Shown one piece after another: positions 17,081 to 24,708 of a DNA stretch of 40,147 nt. The position numbers and the translations under genes were made by a program. The notes under the pieces are model-generated. The model made no database searches and was not told the origin of the DNA. It saw only the letters and a program-made list of their open reading frames with translations. Where the stretch lies: the NCBI GenBank assembly GCA_947479455.1, contig CANJZE010000028.1, forward strand, positions 1-40,147, given 5' to 3'. The DNA is from Bacteroidota bacterium. Lineage in GTDB: Bacteria > Bacteroidota > Bacteroidia > Chitinophagales > LD1. Position 1 is the stretch's first letter, and each line of letters opens with the position of its first letter.

Positions 17081-18036
17081 CTGTGCACATCCTGTGCTAA
17101 TTTGAGCAAGCGTGCTTTCTGTTCCGCTTTTACATCAACCGATTGGAGCGATTCACGAGCAGTGGCATACAGTTCATCCATGCGCTTTTCGGTGTCGACT
17201 TTTACACCGAGTGCATTAAACAGGTTTTTTACACCTGCTATTTTCTCTTCTTCATTCTCGTGTTGTAATAAAGCTCGGAGTTCATTGAGCTGTTTTCCTT
17301 TCGCCTTGTGTAAAGCGCTAATGAGTAAATAGGTTTTTTTGTTTTGAAGAATATCGCCACCTATTCGCTTACCTACCTTTTCGCTTTCACCAAATGTATC
17401 GAGATAATCATCTTTTATTTGAAAAGCCAAACCGAGGTTAATTCCGAAATCATAAATCTTTTTTTGATTGGCATTATTGGCACCGGCCAGCAAAGCGCCT
17501 ATTTGTAAAGAACAAGCGAGGAGCACCGAAGTTTTGTATTCAATCATTTTTAGGTATTCCGTTTCGCTAACATCCTCACGCTTTTCAAAATCCATATCCA
17601 TTTGCTGTCCTTCAAAAATCTCAATAGCTGTTTTGTTGAAAATGCGTAACACTTCGGGAATCGTTTGCACGGGAATATCTATGAGGTATTTATAGGCGTA
17701 TGCCAACATTACATCACCCGCCAAAATTCCAGTGTTGATACCAAATAGTTTATGCACAGTTGGTATGCCTCTACGTATGTCGGCATTGTCCATAATATCG
17801 TCATGCACCAAAGTGAAATTGTGAAACAGTTCCATAGCGAAAGCAGGATTTAAAGCCTGCTCTACATTGCCGCCAAATAAATCGGAGCTCATCATTAGCA
17901 AAAGCGGGCGAATTTTTTTTCCCTTCATGCTCATGATGTGCTTCACCGGTTCATAAAGCCCCGAGGGATTTAGGCTAAAATTATTGTTGCCAAATTTTTG
18001 TTCGTAAAGAGAAAGAAGTGTTTCAGTTGACTGCAT
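17068..18036 (-). CDS. Polyprenyl (isoprenyl) diphosphate synthase
   Basis: The 322-aa enzyme is a trans-isoprenyl diphosphate synthase. It adds isopentenyl diphosphate to an allylic diphosphate in head-to-tail fashion. Both aspartate-rich motifs are present: 'VHDDIMDNADIRRG' (FARM, D79-D80...D83) and 'FQIKDDYLDTFG' (SARM, D209-D210...D213). Other landmarks are GKKIRPLL for substrate diphosphate binding and 'EGQQMDMDFE'. Chain length (farnesyl, geranylgeranyl or longer for menaquinone) cannot be decided here. The residue before FARM is not the classic double-aromatic FPP arrangement, so a longer product is possible. The gene stands alone; its last codons (RRDF-stop) are part of a terminator palindrome. 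Confidence 0.9.
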   Translation of the reverse strand: MQSTETLLSLYEQKFGNNNFSLNPSGLYEPVKHIMSMKGKKIRPLLLMMSSDLFGGNVEQALNPAFAMELFHNFTLVHDDIMDNADIRRGIPTVHKLFGINTGILAGDVMLAYAYKYLIDIPVQTIPEVLRIFNKTAIEIFEGQQMDMDFEKREDVSETEYLKMIEYKTSVLLACSLQIGALLAGANNANQKKIYDFGINLGLAFQIKDDYLDTFGESEKVGKRIGGDILQNKKTYLLISALHKAKGKQLNELRALLQHENEEEKIAGVKNLFNALGVKVDTEKRMDELYATARESLQSVDVKAEQKARLLKLAQDVHRRDF

Positions 18037-18168
18037 AAGAATGCAACAATGATAAATATTTTTCTGTGCCTAGCGCAACGCCTTTTTTGTCTATGGAAAG
18101 CTTTTCGTTTCCTTTTGCAACTGCGCTTTCGGAAGAGTCGTATTGTTTGGTACAAATTAGAATAAAAA

Positions 18169-18198
18169 ACCCGTTCCAGCTTAAGGCTAGGAACGGGT
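18169..18198 (-). terminator. Rho-independent terminator after the two-helix membrane protein gene
   Basis: ACCCGTTCC (18169-18177) pairs with GGAACGGGT (18190-18198); an inner AGC/GCT extends the stem. On the minus strand it is followed by a T-run (GTTTTTTATT), as expected for termination of the gene ending at 18243. Confidence 0.87.
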
Positions 18199-18242
18199 AT
18201 GAAAACCTAAATCAAACTTCGAACAAAAATTGTATGGTATAG

Positions 18243-18914
18243 TTAGGATGCTATTCTCAAACTATTGCCACATGGAATTACTTTAGATGGTGTGTTTGTT
18301 GTGGTTGTAGTAGTAGTTTCCATCGTCCCTTCAGATGTTTCCACTGAAGGCATTAAATCCATTGGAATACCGAAAGAAGCATAACTTATATTGGCTTTAG
18401 TCATTTTTAAATTGAAGTCAATGGTATCCTGTTCTTTCTTCGATTGTTGAAACATCATGTCTAATCCGGTCCAGGCAAGGAACCAACCTATTGGTTCTAA
18501 GGCAACGTGTGAACTACTTAGAAAAGAATTGGCTTCGGCAATATTTCCTATGTAAATCAGCGCAACAATTAGGGCGAATCCTAAACCGGTCATGATACAT
18601 CCATTTCTAAAAATGGTATTCATTTCGTCTTTAATTACCTCAGCAAAAAAGGCAAAGTGTTCATGAATGTTTTTGGTGATAATTGCTTCCGTTTCAGGAT
18701 TGGATGGTTCTATGAGCAAGTTGAATTTAAGTTCAATGTTTTCAGAAGGCATTTCGCAAACTAGTTTTCTTACCTCCAAAATAAAATCATCAGAAAGCGC
18801 ACGCTCTGTAAAATCGCGTGAGTCATAATCAGAAAACAGATCTTCATACTTGTCTACCCAGATACTGATATCCTGATAGTCTTTTGCATTAAGTGCTTTT
18901 CTTTTCCCTTTCAT
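18243..18914 (-). CDS. Uncharacterised two-helix membrane protein
   Basis: The 223-aa protein starts with a charged segment containing 'DISIWVDKYEDLFSDYDSRD' and 'FTERALSDDFILEVRK'. I recall this pattern from a widespread but uncharacterised family, without a functional assignment. Two hydrophobic segments lie at about 108-126 (MTGLGFALIVALIYIGNIA) and 135-152 (PIGWFLAWTGLDMMF). The C-terminus has a run of threonines (about 199-206), encoded by near-identical ACT/ACA codons and so potentially variable in length. It would place both termini in the cytoplasm. It follows the C1q-like gene by about 120 nt, separated by a 12-bp hairpin, and ends at its own terminator. Confidence 0.7.
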   Translation of the reverse strand: MKGKRKALNAKDYQDISIWVDKYEDLFSDYDSRDFTERALSDDFILEVRKLVCEMPSENIELKFNLLIEPSNPETEAIITKNIHEHFAFFAEVIKDEMNTIFRNGCIMTGLGFALIVALIYIGNIAEANSFLSSSHVALEPIGWFLAWTGLDMMFQQSKKEQDTIDFNLKMTKANISYASFGIPMDLMPSVETSEGTMETTTTTTTNTPSKVIPCGNSLRIAS

Positions 18915-18982
18915 AATCTTGTTTTTTAAAACTCAAATTCCTTATCTCCAAAATTTCAATTACTACTTTACTTTTTGTCTTG

Positions 18983-19012
18983 GCAGGGTTTTCTTTTTTG
19001 AGAAAACCCTGC
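18983..19012 (-). terminator. Hairpin after the secreted C1q-like gene
   Basis: GCAGGGTTTTCT (18983-18994) and AGAAAACCCTGC (19001-19012) make a perfect 12-bp stem with a 6-nt loop, 20 nt downstream of the stop at 19033. The minus-strand tail lacks a long T-run, so it may be a weak terminator or an mRNA-end stabiliser. Confidence 0.65.
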
Positions 19013-19032
19013 TTCGACAGTTAATTTTATAA

Positions 19033-20481
19033 TTAGTTGATACGAATAATACGTAGTTGGTGCTGTGCCGTTCCTACTAATGGCGTAACTGTTGCAATCA
19101 AATTACCAACTTGAATGGAAGCTGTTTGACCGCTGGTCATTTGAACATATTCTGTCATTACCAAACCGCCACCCACAGTAGGGCTTGAGTAAGGAGCACT
19201 TGATATAATTGTTTCCATGTCAGTAACTCCACCTACAATAATTCTACCCGTTAAACCATCGTTAGCACCGTTACCAAAACTGTAGTTATTGTTTACAATA
19301 ATTTGGTAAAGCCCTGTTGCTGGTGCAGTAAACACGCCTGTTGAAGTATTATAAGCTGAACCTACGTTTGTAGCTGCTGTGTTATACACCACGTTAGCAT
19401 AACCCGAAGTAGTAGTATAAGCACTTGTTCTAGCTGCCGCAACGATTACCGTTGGTGAAGCTACCGAGCCCCATGCTAAAGTTCCGCTACCGTTTGTAGT
19501 CAATGCCTGTCCGCTTGTTCCATCGGCACTTGGTAAAGTGTAAGTAGTAGAAGGTAAATTTAAGTTGGCCGTACCGCTAATTGTTTGTGCTGTTCCTATA
19601 AATGTTATGGTTACTGAACCTGCCGAAATGGTTCCTCCATTGTTGGCTAAATTACCTTTAAGGTCAAAGTTATCGTTCATATTGAACGTCCCCGATGAGT
19701 TGATCGTAAATGCACCGTTTACTGTGAATGTTCCTGCACCTGCCGCCAATGTAGTAGTGGCGCTGCTCATAATATTTACCGTATTCATGATAATGTTCTT
19801 GGTATCTGTAATGGTTCCTGTACCGTAAAAATTAGCTGTACCTGTGGTACCCCAAGTTATGTCTGACCCGGTAATAGTATAGTTACCATAAAAGTTTACT
19901 GTGCAGCCGGTGTAAAAGGTCATGTTGTCGTAACCATCCGAAAAATTGGAATTGAAGGTAACGTTTCCACCACCGGTAAAAACGATGGATTGATCTGCAT
20001 CGGCAATTGCCACAGCCGCAGTAAAACTAATGCTACCGTCACCAATCTGGAATTTGTTGTTTCCCGTAGTTCCCCAATGTGAAAAGGTTCCGGTAAATGA
20101 CATGTCACCGGGTCCTGCATCAACCAGGTAGGTATAGTTTTTATTAGTTGGGTTTACATCTAAGTCTCCGGTTACTGTTAAACTGTGACCCGATGTAATA
20201 ATCTTTACCGTAGCACTGCTATTGGCTGAACTACCCAAATCTAAATCGCGGCAAGTATAGTCGCCATCTACAGTCAGCGTTACACCGCTGTTGATTATCA
20301 CGTTGTCGGTATCATTCGGCACACCCGATGGACTCCAAATACTACCCGTACTCCAGTTACCAGTAGTAGTACAAGTTTTTGTGGTAATTGCTTTAGCGCT
20401 ATTGCTAAATAGGAGCAAAAGCATAATAGAAACTACGGTGGTTATTTTACTCAAAATGGTTATACTAATTCCTTTTTTCAT
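19033..20481 (-). CDS. Secreted beta-repeat protein with C1q/TNF-like C-terminal domain
   Basis: The 482-aa exported protein has a signal peptide (about 1-31, ending NSAKA). Residues about 32-310 are a repetitive beta-rich region of short Thr/Asn/Gly strands ('NWSTGSIWSPSGVPNDTDNV', 'GVTLTVDGDYTC', 'SGHSLTVTGDL', 'NVTFNSNFS'), consistent with a right-handed beta-helix. A linker at about 318-340 reads 'TLPSADGTSGQALTTNG' and 'SGTLAWGS', a motif found in phage tail fibres and related surface proteins. The last ~135 residues ('STGVFTAPATGLYQIIVNNN', 'TEYVQMTSGQTASIQV', final strand QLRIIRIN) look like a trimerising C1q/TNF jelly roll. No T9SS sorting domain is visible. It probably forms a trimeric fibre-like surface or secreted adhesin. 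The role is inferred from architecture alone. Confidence 0.78.
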   Translation of the reverse strand: MKKGISITILSKITTVVSIMLLLLFSNSAKAITTKTCTTTGNWSTGSIWSPSGVPNDTDNVIINSGVTLTVDGDYTCRDLDLGSSANSSATVKIITSGHSLTVTGDLDVNPTNKNYTYLVDAGPGDMSFTGTFSHWGTTGNNKFQIGDGSISFTAAVAIADADQSIVFTGGGNVTFNSNFSDGYDNMTFYTGCTVNFYGNYTITGSDITWGTTGTANFYGTGTITDTKNIIMNTVNIMSSATTTLAAGAGTFTVNGAFTINSSGTFNMNDNFDLKGNLANNGGTISAGSVTITFIGTAQTISGTANLNLPSTTYTLPSADGTSGQALTTNGSGTLAWGSVASPTVIVAAARTSAYTTTSGYANVVYNTAATNVGSAYNTSTGVFTAPATGLYQIIVNNNYSFGNGANDGLTGRIIVGGVTDMETIISSAPYSSPTVGGGLVMTEYVQMTSGQTASIQVGNLIATVTPLVGTAQHQLRIIRIN

Positions 20482-20609
20482 GGTGTTGGTTTTGGTTCTA
20501 GTTGTGCATATGTCTCTTTTTATTTTTGTTCATGTGTTGTTTTTTAAACATGTATTATAAAAAGATTAATATTTACAACCTGCATCCTTTACGCCACAAA
20601 AAATCTATA

Positions 20610-20679
20610 GTTGTTCAAACTCGAATGTGTGTTACAAGGGAAAATTTGTAACGGTGTTCAAAGGTGAGTTTGAAGCAAC
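20610..20679. promoter_or_regulatory. Nested inverted repeat of unknown function
   Basis: Outer arms GTTGTTCAAACTC (20610-20622) and GAGTTTGAA-g-CAAC (20666-20679) pair over 13 bp with one bulged G. Inside, GTTACAA (20631-20637) pairs with TTGTAAC (20646-20652) around an 8-nt loop. The element sits midway between divergent genes, about 130 nt from each start. It could be a folded RNA, an operator, or a tiny mobile-repeat copy. Confidence 0.55.
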
Positions 20680-20756
20680 GCGATAAATAAGATGGATAGT
20701 AAAGGGGCTTCCGACTTTGCTTTTATGTCTTTGTATTTCTGTCTTTCCTTTCCGCC

Positions 20757-20787
20757 TTTTTATCACGTTCAGTAATTCATAAATTCG
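20757..20787 (+). promoter_or_regulatory. Promoter candidate for apbC
   Basis: TTTT (20757-20760), 19 nt, then TAAATTCG (20780-20787) approximates the Bacteroidota TTTG-N19-TAnnTTTG promoter with one mismatch in each box. It lies 18 nt before the ATG. The sequence ATTCATAAATT is shared with the region just before the GTG at 10241. Confidence 0.45.
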
Positions 20788-20805
20788 CGGCTCCAATAAT
20801 TAACC

Positions 20806-21912
20806 ATGGCTACTACTTCAGAAGAAATTATCAATGCGCTACGTTTTGTAAACGACCCCGACATTAAAAAGGATTTAGTTACCCTCAATATGATAAGTGA
20901 GGTGGAAGTGATTAACAACAGCGTGCGTTTTAAACTTACACTCACTACGCCTGCCTGTCCGCTCAAAGAAAAAATCAAGAAAGACTGCATAGAAGCCATT
21001 CACGAACGGGTGAATAAAGATTTGCAGATTGAAATTCAATTCGATTCCAATGTAACTACTGTACGAAAAGAAAATGTAAACGTGTTGCCCAGTGTAAAAA
21101 ATATTATTTGTGTGGCATCGGGTAAAGGCGGTGTAGGTAAATCTACAGTGGCGGTTAACTTGGCTGTGAGCCTGGCACGAAAAGGTGCAAAAGTAGGGTT
21201 GATAGATGCTGATATTTACGGCCCATCAATACCAGTAATGTTAGGACTAAAAGGAAAGAAGCCCGAAGTGCGTTTGATAAAAGATAAACATTACATGGTG
21301 CCTATGGAAGCTGAAGGAATTAAAGTTCTTTCCATAGGCTTATTGGTAGACGACCGGCAAGCAATTGTTTGGCGAGGTCCAATGGTAACATCGGCACTGC
21401 GTCAATTTGTTACCGATTGTATTTGGGGGAAACTCGATTATTTAATAGTTGATATGCCACCGGGCACAGGTGATATTCATATTACCGTAGCGCAAACATT
21501 GAATGTAACCGGAGCCGTAATTGTCACCACACCACAAGAGGTTGCTCTTGCAGACGCACGCAAAGCTATAGCTATGTTTCGTTTAGAAAATATCAATGTG
21601 CCTGTATTGGGCATTATAGAAAACATGGCGTACTTTACTCCTGAAGAATTACCCAACAACAAATATTTCTTGTTTGGAAAAGATGGAGGCAAACAATTAG
21701 CCGAAGAATATGAAGTGCCTTTTATTGGGCAAATTCCTATTGTGCAAAGCATACGCGAAGGTGGCGACAACGGAAAACCGGCAAGCACTTACGCTAGGGA
21801 AAATGAAATAGTGGCAAATGCTTTTGATGAAATAGCAGCAAACGTAGCTCAGCAGGTTGCCATTAAGAATGCTAACTTGCAACCCGAACAAACCCACACC
21901 GTTTTAGCATGA
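20806..21912 (+). CDS. apbC: Mrp/NBP35 family Fe-S cluster carrier ATPase
   Basis: The 368-aa P-loop ATPase delivers iron-sulfur clusters to target proteins. Residues 1-85 are a MIP18/DUF59 domain ('LRFVNDPDIKKDLVTLNMI', 'LTTPACPLKEKIKKDC'). The ATPase domain begins with the deviant Walker A 'SGKGGVGKSTVAVNL' (106-114), followed by 'DADIYGPSIPVMLG' and 'DYLIVDMPPGTGDIHI'. The usual CxxC of Mrp/ApbC, which would bind the bridging cluster, is missing: the matching segment reads ENMAYFTPEELPNNKYFLFG. From memory this replacement is common in Bacteroidota homologues. Its stop overlaps the Nfu start by 4 nt (21909-21912), so the two Fe-S carriers are co-expressed. The gene symbol follows common usage (also mrp). 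Confidence 0.93.
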   Translation: MATTSEEIINALRFVNDPDIKKDLVTLNMISEVEVINNSVRFKLTLTTPACPLKEKIKKDCIEAIHERVNKDLQIEIQFDSNVTTVRKENVNVLPSVKNIICVASGKGGVGKSTVAVNLAVSLARKGAKVGLIDADIYGPSIPVMLGLKGKKPEVRLIKDKHYMVPMEAEGIKVLSIGLLVDDRQAIVWRGPMVTSALRQFVTDCIWGKLDYLIVDMPPGTGDIHITVAQTLNVTGAVIVTTPQEVALADARKAIAMFRLENINVPVLGIIENMAYFTPEELPNNKYFLFGKDGGKQLAEEYEVPFIGQIPIVQSIREGGDNGKPASTYARENEIVANAFDEIAANVAQQVAIKNANLQPEQTHTVLA

Positions 21913-22169
21913 CCATTGCTCACAATAAAGAATTGTTACAAAAAGTTGAGACCTCGCTCGATACTATGCGTCCTTATTTAAACGATGATGGAGGCAATGT
22001 GGAAGTAGTGGAAATAACCAAGGATATGATTGTGCGCGTAAAACTTCTTGGCGCATGCAGCACTTGTCCGCAAAGTTTCATGACTATGAAAGCCGGTATT
22101 GAAGAAGCCATTAAACGCTCAGTGCCCGAGATAAAAGGAGTAGTAGCTATCAATATGAAACTCGAATAA
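21909..22169 (+). CDS. NifU-like (Nfu) Fe-S scaffold/carrier protein
   Basis: The 86-aa protein is a stand-alone NifU C-terminal domain. It carries 'RPYLNDDGGNVEVVEI' and the cluster-binding CxxC (C50-S-T-C53 in 'LLGACSTCPQSFMTMKAGIE'). Nfu proteins receive [4Fe-4S] clusters from a scaffold and pass them to apo-enzymes. It is translationally coupled to apbC by an ATGA overlap, consistent with a joint role in late Fe-S delivery. No suf or isc genes are in the window. Length and motif are normal. Confidence 0.93.
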   Translation: MTIAHNKELLQKVETSLDTMRPYLNDDGGNVEVVEITKDMIVRVKLLGACSTCPQSFMTMKAGIEEAIKRSVPEIKGVVAINMKLE

Positions 22170-22290
22170 GACCTCTCTACCTATTCGTTTCTGCCTTACT
22201 CTTGCTAGAAGTAGATAAAAGGCAACTCCATTTTATACAGCTAATGGTATTTGCTCCCAACTTCCAACTTAACTCATTCCTTCCATCTTC

Positions 22291-22321
22291 TTTATTGGGT
22301 TCATTTAAAAATATATTTTTG
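22291..22321 (+). promoter_or_regulatory. Bacteroidota-type promoter before the Gly-rich secreted protein gene
   Basis: TTTA (22291-22294), 19 nt, then TATTTTTG (22314-22321) matches TTTG-N19-TAnnTTTG with one mismatch in the -33 box. It lies 23 nt before the ATG at 22345, a normal distance. Confidence 0.52.
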
Positions 22322-22344
22322 GGCTCTTCAATAATTAATGCGTC

Positions 22345-23811
22345 ATGAAGAAACTAGTTGCACTCACAGTTTTTGTTTTTGCTTTATCGTTTTTAAGCCA
22401 TGCACAAGTGGGTATTAATATTCTTATTCCCGATTCCAGTGCTGTGCTGCAATTAGAATCTACTAATAAAGGATTAGGTCTATCGCGACTCACCACTATA
22501 CAACGCGATTCTATTTTCAATCCACTTAAAGGACTTACTATTTTCAACACACAAGATAGTACCATTGAATATTGGAATGGTGAGTGTTGGTTAAAAGTTT
22601 GGGAGAAAAATTGTTATGAATGTGCCTTTACTTTAAGCATAGATGATGCTACTGATACCCTCGACCGCACAGTGAATGATTCGGTTTTTTCAACAGTTAC
22701 GGTTCTACAAACACACGGCAATCAACCAATCACTCTTATTGCACTTTCATCTATGCCCGCTGGCATTACTGCTTATTTCAATGGTAGTTCAACTATTGAT
22801 TCAAGTGGTAGTGTTCAAATTGTGGTGAAGGCCGATTGGTGTGCAGCCGTAGGAGGAAATTATCCTATAGTGGTACAGGCTTTGTGTGGCGATGTAATTC
22901 ACTTTGTAAGTTACCAGGTATACATTCGTCCGCCTTTGCAATATACCATACCAACCGACCAACTTAATTACGATTTACAAGTGGTTAACGGATTGCCTTC
23001 GGGGTCTTCACAATTTGCAGTCGTAGAAATAAATAGTTCGGTGGAAGTAAAATCAACCGACCATGCCTTACCCGCTTACACCACCGGAAACCTTGACCCC
23101 AATTCATTGATATGTATTGTAAACAATGGCGACATATTAGGAAGGGGAGGTGATGGTGGCGGTGTTAATTTTAATGGAGGATTTTTTGTGGCCGGTGGCG
23201 AAGCAGGTCATTATGGTGGTAATGCGGTAAACTTGACTACGCGCACTATTCTTGAAAACCACGGGGCTATTTACGGTGGCGGAAGCGGTGGAGGTTCGGT
23301 TGATTTAGCTATAGGCACACCTAGCATTCCTATTATTGGACCACTTACTATTGGTTTTGGATTTTGTGGTGGTGGAGGTTCTGAATCGGGCAAAGGCGGG
23401 TTGGTGAATGGAGGTGGTGGAATTACGCTTGGATTGTTTCAACCGGGTGGCGATGCCACTTGTTGCATAGGTTCGGTGCCCGGCTTAGGTCCCCAAGCAA
23501 ATTATCCAATCAGTATTCCAATCAGTATAGCTACTATCAATATTACACCTTCGGCACATGGTGGCGATGGCGGCCCTTTCACCACTACTGGAACGCCTGC
23601 CTATTTAGATGTGTCACTCGAAGTTTGTGTCAATATTCCAATCATCGGTAATATTTGTATTCAAATTCCTATACCGGGTGGTATACTTCCTTTTTATGGA
23701 CCCGCCAGTGAACCTGCAGGTTGGGCTATTAAACGAAATAGCAATTCGCTAATTGGTCTTAATGACGGCACTTATAATTCGGCACAAGTAAAGGGACAGG
23801 TAGGTCCTTAG
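22345..23811 (+). CDS. Secreted protein with phage-fibre-like N-terminus and glycine-rich C-terminal half
   Basis: The 488-aa product has a signal peptide (MKKLVALTVFVFALSFLSHA). Residues about 21-90 ('QVGINILIPDSSAVLQLES', 'GLGLSRLTTIQRDSI', 'GLTIFNTQDSTIEYWNGECW') match the head segment found in many Bacteroidota surface proteins and phage tail structures. That segment normally reads 'VGIGT..P..SA.LD..ST.KG...PRMT..QRD.I'. Residues about 90-200 look Ig-like with several Cys. From about 240 onward it is rich in Gly patches (GGDGGGVNFNGGFFVAGGEA, YGGGSGGGSVDL, FCGGGGSESGKGG), which could form polyglycine-II-like sandwiches as in adhesin tips of phage fibres. There is no sorting domain. It follows Nfu by 175 nt and has its own promoter. 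Function is unknown; an extracellular adhesin is the best guess. Confidence 0.75.
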   Translation: MKKLVALTVFVFALSFLSHAQVGINILIPDSSAVLQLESTNKGLGLSRLTTIQRDSIFNPLKGLTIFNTQDSTIEYWNGECWLKVWEKNCYECAFTLSIDDATDTLDRTVNDSVFSTVTVLQTHGNQPITLIALSSMPAGITAYFNGSSTIDSSGSVQIVVKADWCAAVGGNYPIVVQALCGDVIHFVSYQVYIRPPLQYTIPTDQLNYDLQVVNGLPSGSSQFAVVEINSSVEVKSTDHALPAYTTGNLDPNSLICIVNNGDILGRGGDGGGVNFNGGFFVAGGEAGHYGGNAVNLTTRTILENHGAIYGGGSGGGSVDLAIGTPSIPIIGPLTIGFGFCGGGGSESGKGGLVNGGGGITLGLFQPGGDATCCIGSVPGLGPQANYPISIPISIATINITPSAHGGDGGPFTTTGTPAYLDVSLEVCVNIPIIGNICIQIPIPGGILPFYGPASEPAGWAIKRNSNSLIGLNDGTYNSAQVKGQVGP

Positions 23812-23853
23812 AATTGGAGCATTAAAATTGAAGATTTAAAACCTAAATACGTT

Positions 23854-24510
23854 ATGAATAAGTTTCTTTCTCTCTTCGCTTTGCTTTTGTTTACTGCATA
23901 TTCTTTTGCTGAAAAAGGTTTGGTAGTTACCCAGAAGTTTACTGATACCAATTCGAAGGCAAGTGTAACCGTTACCTGGTATGTAACCGATGCTGCCTGC
24001 AAAATGAAAATGGAGTTTACTGATGATAAAGTAAACAGCGTAAGCTGGTTTATTCCTGATTACAGCGGCAATCAGTTGCTTACTTATGCCGAAGGGGAAG
24101 TTCCTGCCGGTGCTGTAAAAAACTATTACCTTATTCCAGTTGCCGGTATTAAGGCTGACCATGCTTCTAATGATTACAAAATTGAAAGAACGGGTGAAAC
24201 CAAAACGATAGGAGGAATGAACTGCGAAAAAATAGTTGCTCGCTCAGCATCTAGCACCACCGAAATGTGGGTGACCAAAGAGTTTACCGCTAGTTTTTAT
24301 AAAGCATCTTCTTTTTTTGCCAATAGTGTGGAACTAAGTATTTTGAACGCACAAAAGATTACAGGCGTTGCTTTGGAATCAAACACGAAAGACAACAGTG
24401 GTAAGGTGCTCAACTCCTACAGCTTAGTTTCTGCAAATTATATGCAGTTATCTAGTACAGATTTTAAGGTTCCTGCCCCGTATAAATTAGCGGTGGTGGG
24501 TAAGTATTAA
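23854..24510 (+). CDS. Secreted DUF4412-like protein
   Basis: The 218-aa product has a signal peptide (MNKFLSLFALLLFTAYSFA) and a mature domain of alternating beta strands. The pattern 'TVTWYVTDAACKMKMEF', 'YKIERTGETKTIGGMNCEKI' and 'EMWVTKEFT' resembles DUF4412 proteins. These are predicted periplasmic or outer-membrane beta-sheet proteins (LolA-like shape) with a Gly-Tyr/Met-x-Cys-Glu-Lys step. No enzyme residues are recognisable. It starts 42 nt after the Gly-rich protein gene and may be co-transcribed with it. The 200 nt after its stop hold no gene and no clear terminator. Confidence 0.65.
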   Translation: MNKFLSLFALLLFTAYSFAEKGLVVTQKFTDTNSKASVTVTWYVTDAACKMKMEFTDDKVNSVSWFIPDYSGNQLLTYAEGEVPAGAVKNYYLIPVAGIKADHASNDYKIERTGETKTIGGMNCEKIVARSASSTTEMWVTKEFTASFYKASSFFANSVELSILNAQKITGVALESNTKDNSGKVLNSYSLVSANYMQLSSTDFKVPAPYKLAVVGKY

Positions 24511-24708
24511 AAGAGATTCGTTAACTAAAAATGCTGCTACGGCATTCACGGCATCTGCACTCACGAAATACATCTAGCCAATTGTTTCACCCTCAATCCC
24601 AATAAATGGGGAAAATACTTCAACGCGGTGAAGCGTATGGTTAAGCAGTAAGCACAGGGTCTGGAGCGAAGAACCTGCTGGGATGAAAGGACAGTGAAAT
24701 TTGTAGGC

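Larger units (their letters stand above)
20482..20805. other. 324-nt divergent intergenic region
   Basis: It separates the C1q-like gene (minus) and apbC (+). It contains the nested inverted repeat at 20610-20679 and the apbC promoter candidate at 20757-20787. The part next to 20481 is very AT-rich (TTTTTTAAACATGTATTATA) and presumably holds the promoter of the minus gene, but no clear TAnnTTTG is visible. No ORF of note. Confidence 0.6.

Noticed and set aside
20806-24510. A contractile injection system or prophage around the two fibre-like proteins
   Set aside because: No sheath, tube, baseplate, portal, terminase or lysis gene is present; only fibre-like motifs in signal-peptide-bearing proteins.
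24511-24708. Possible tRNA or small RNA in the spacer after the DUF4412-like gene
   Set aside because: No cloverleaf, no T-loop GTTCGA consensus and no convincing hairpin-plus-T-run. Nothing supportable is seen.
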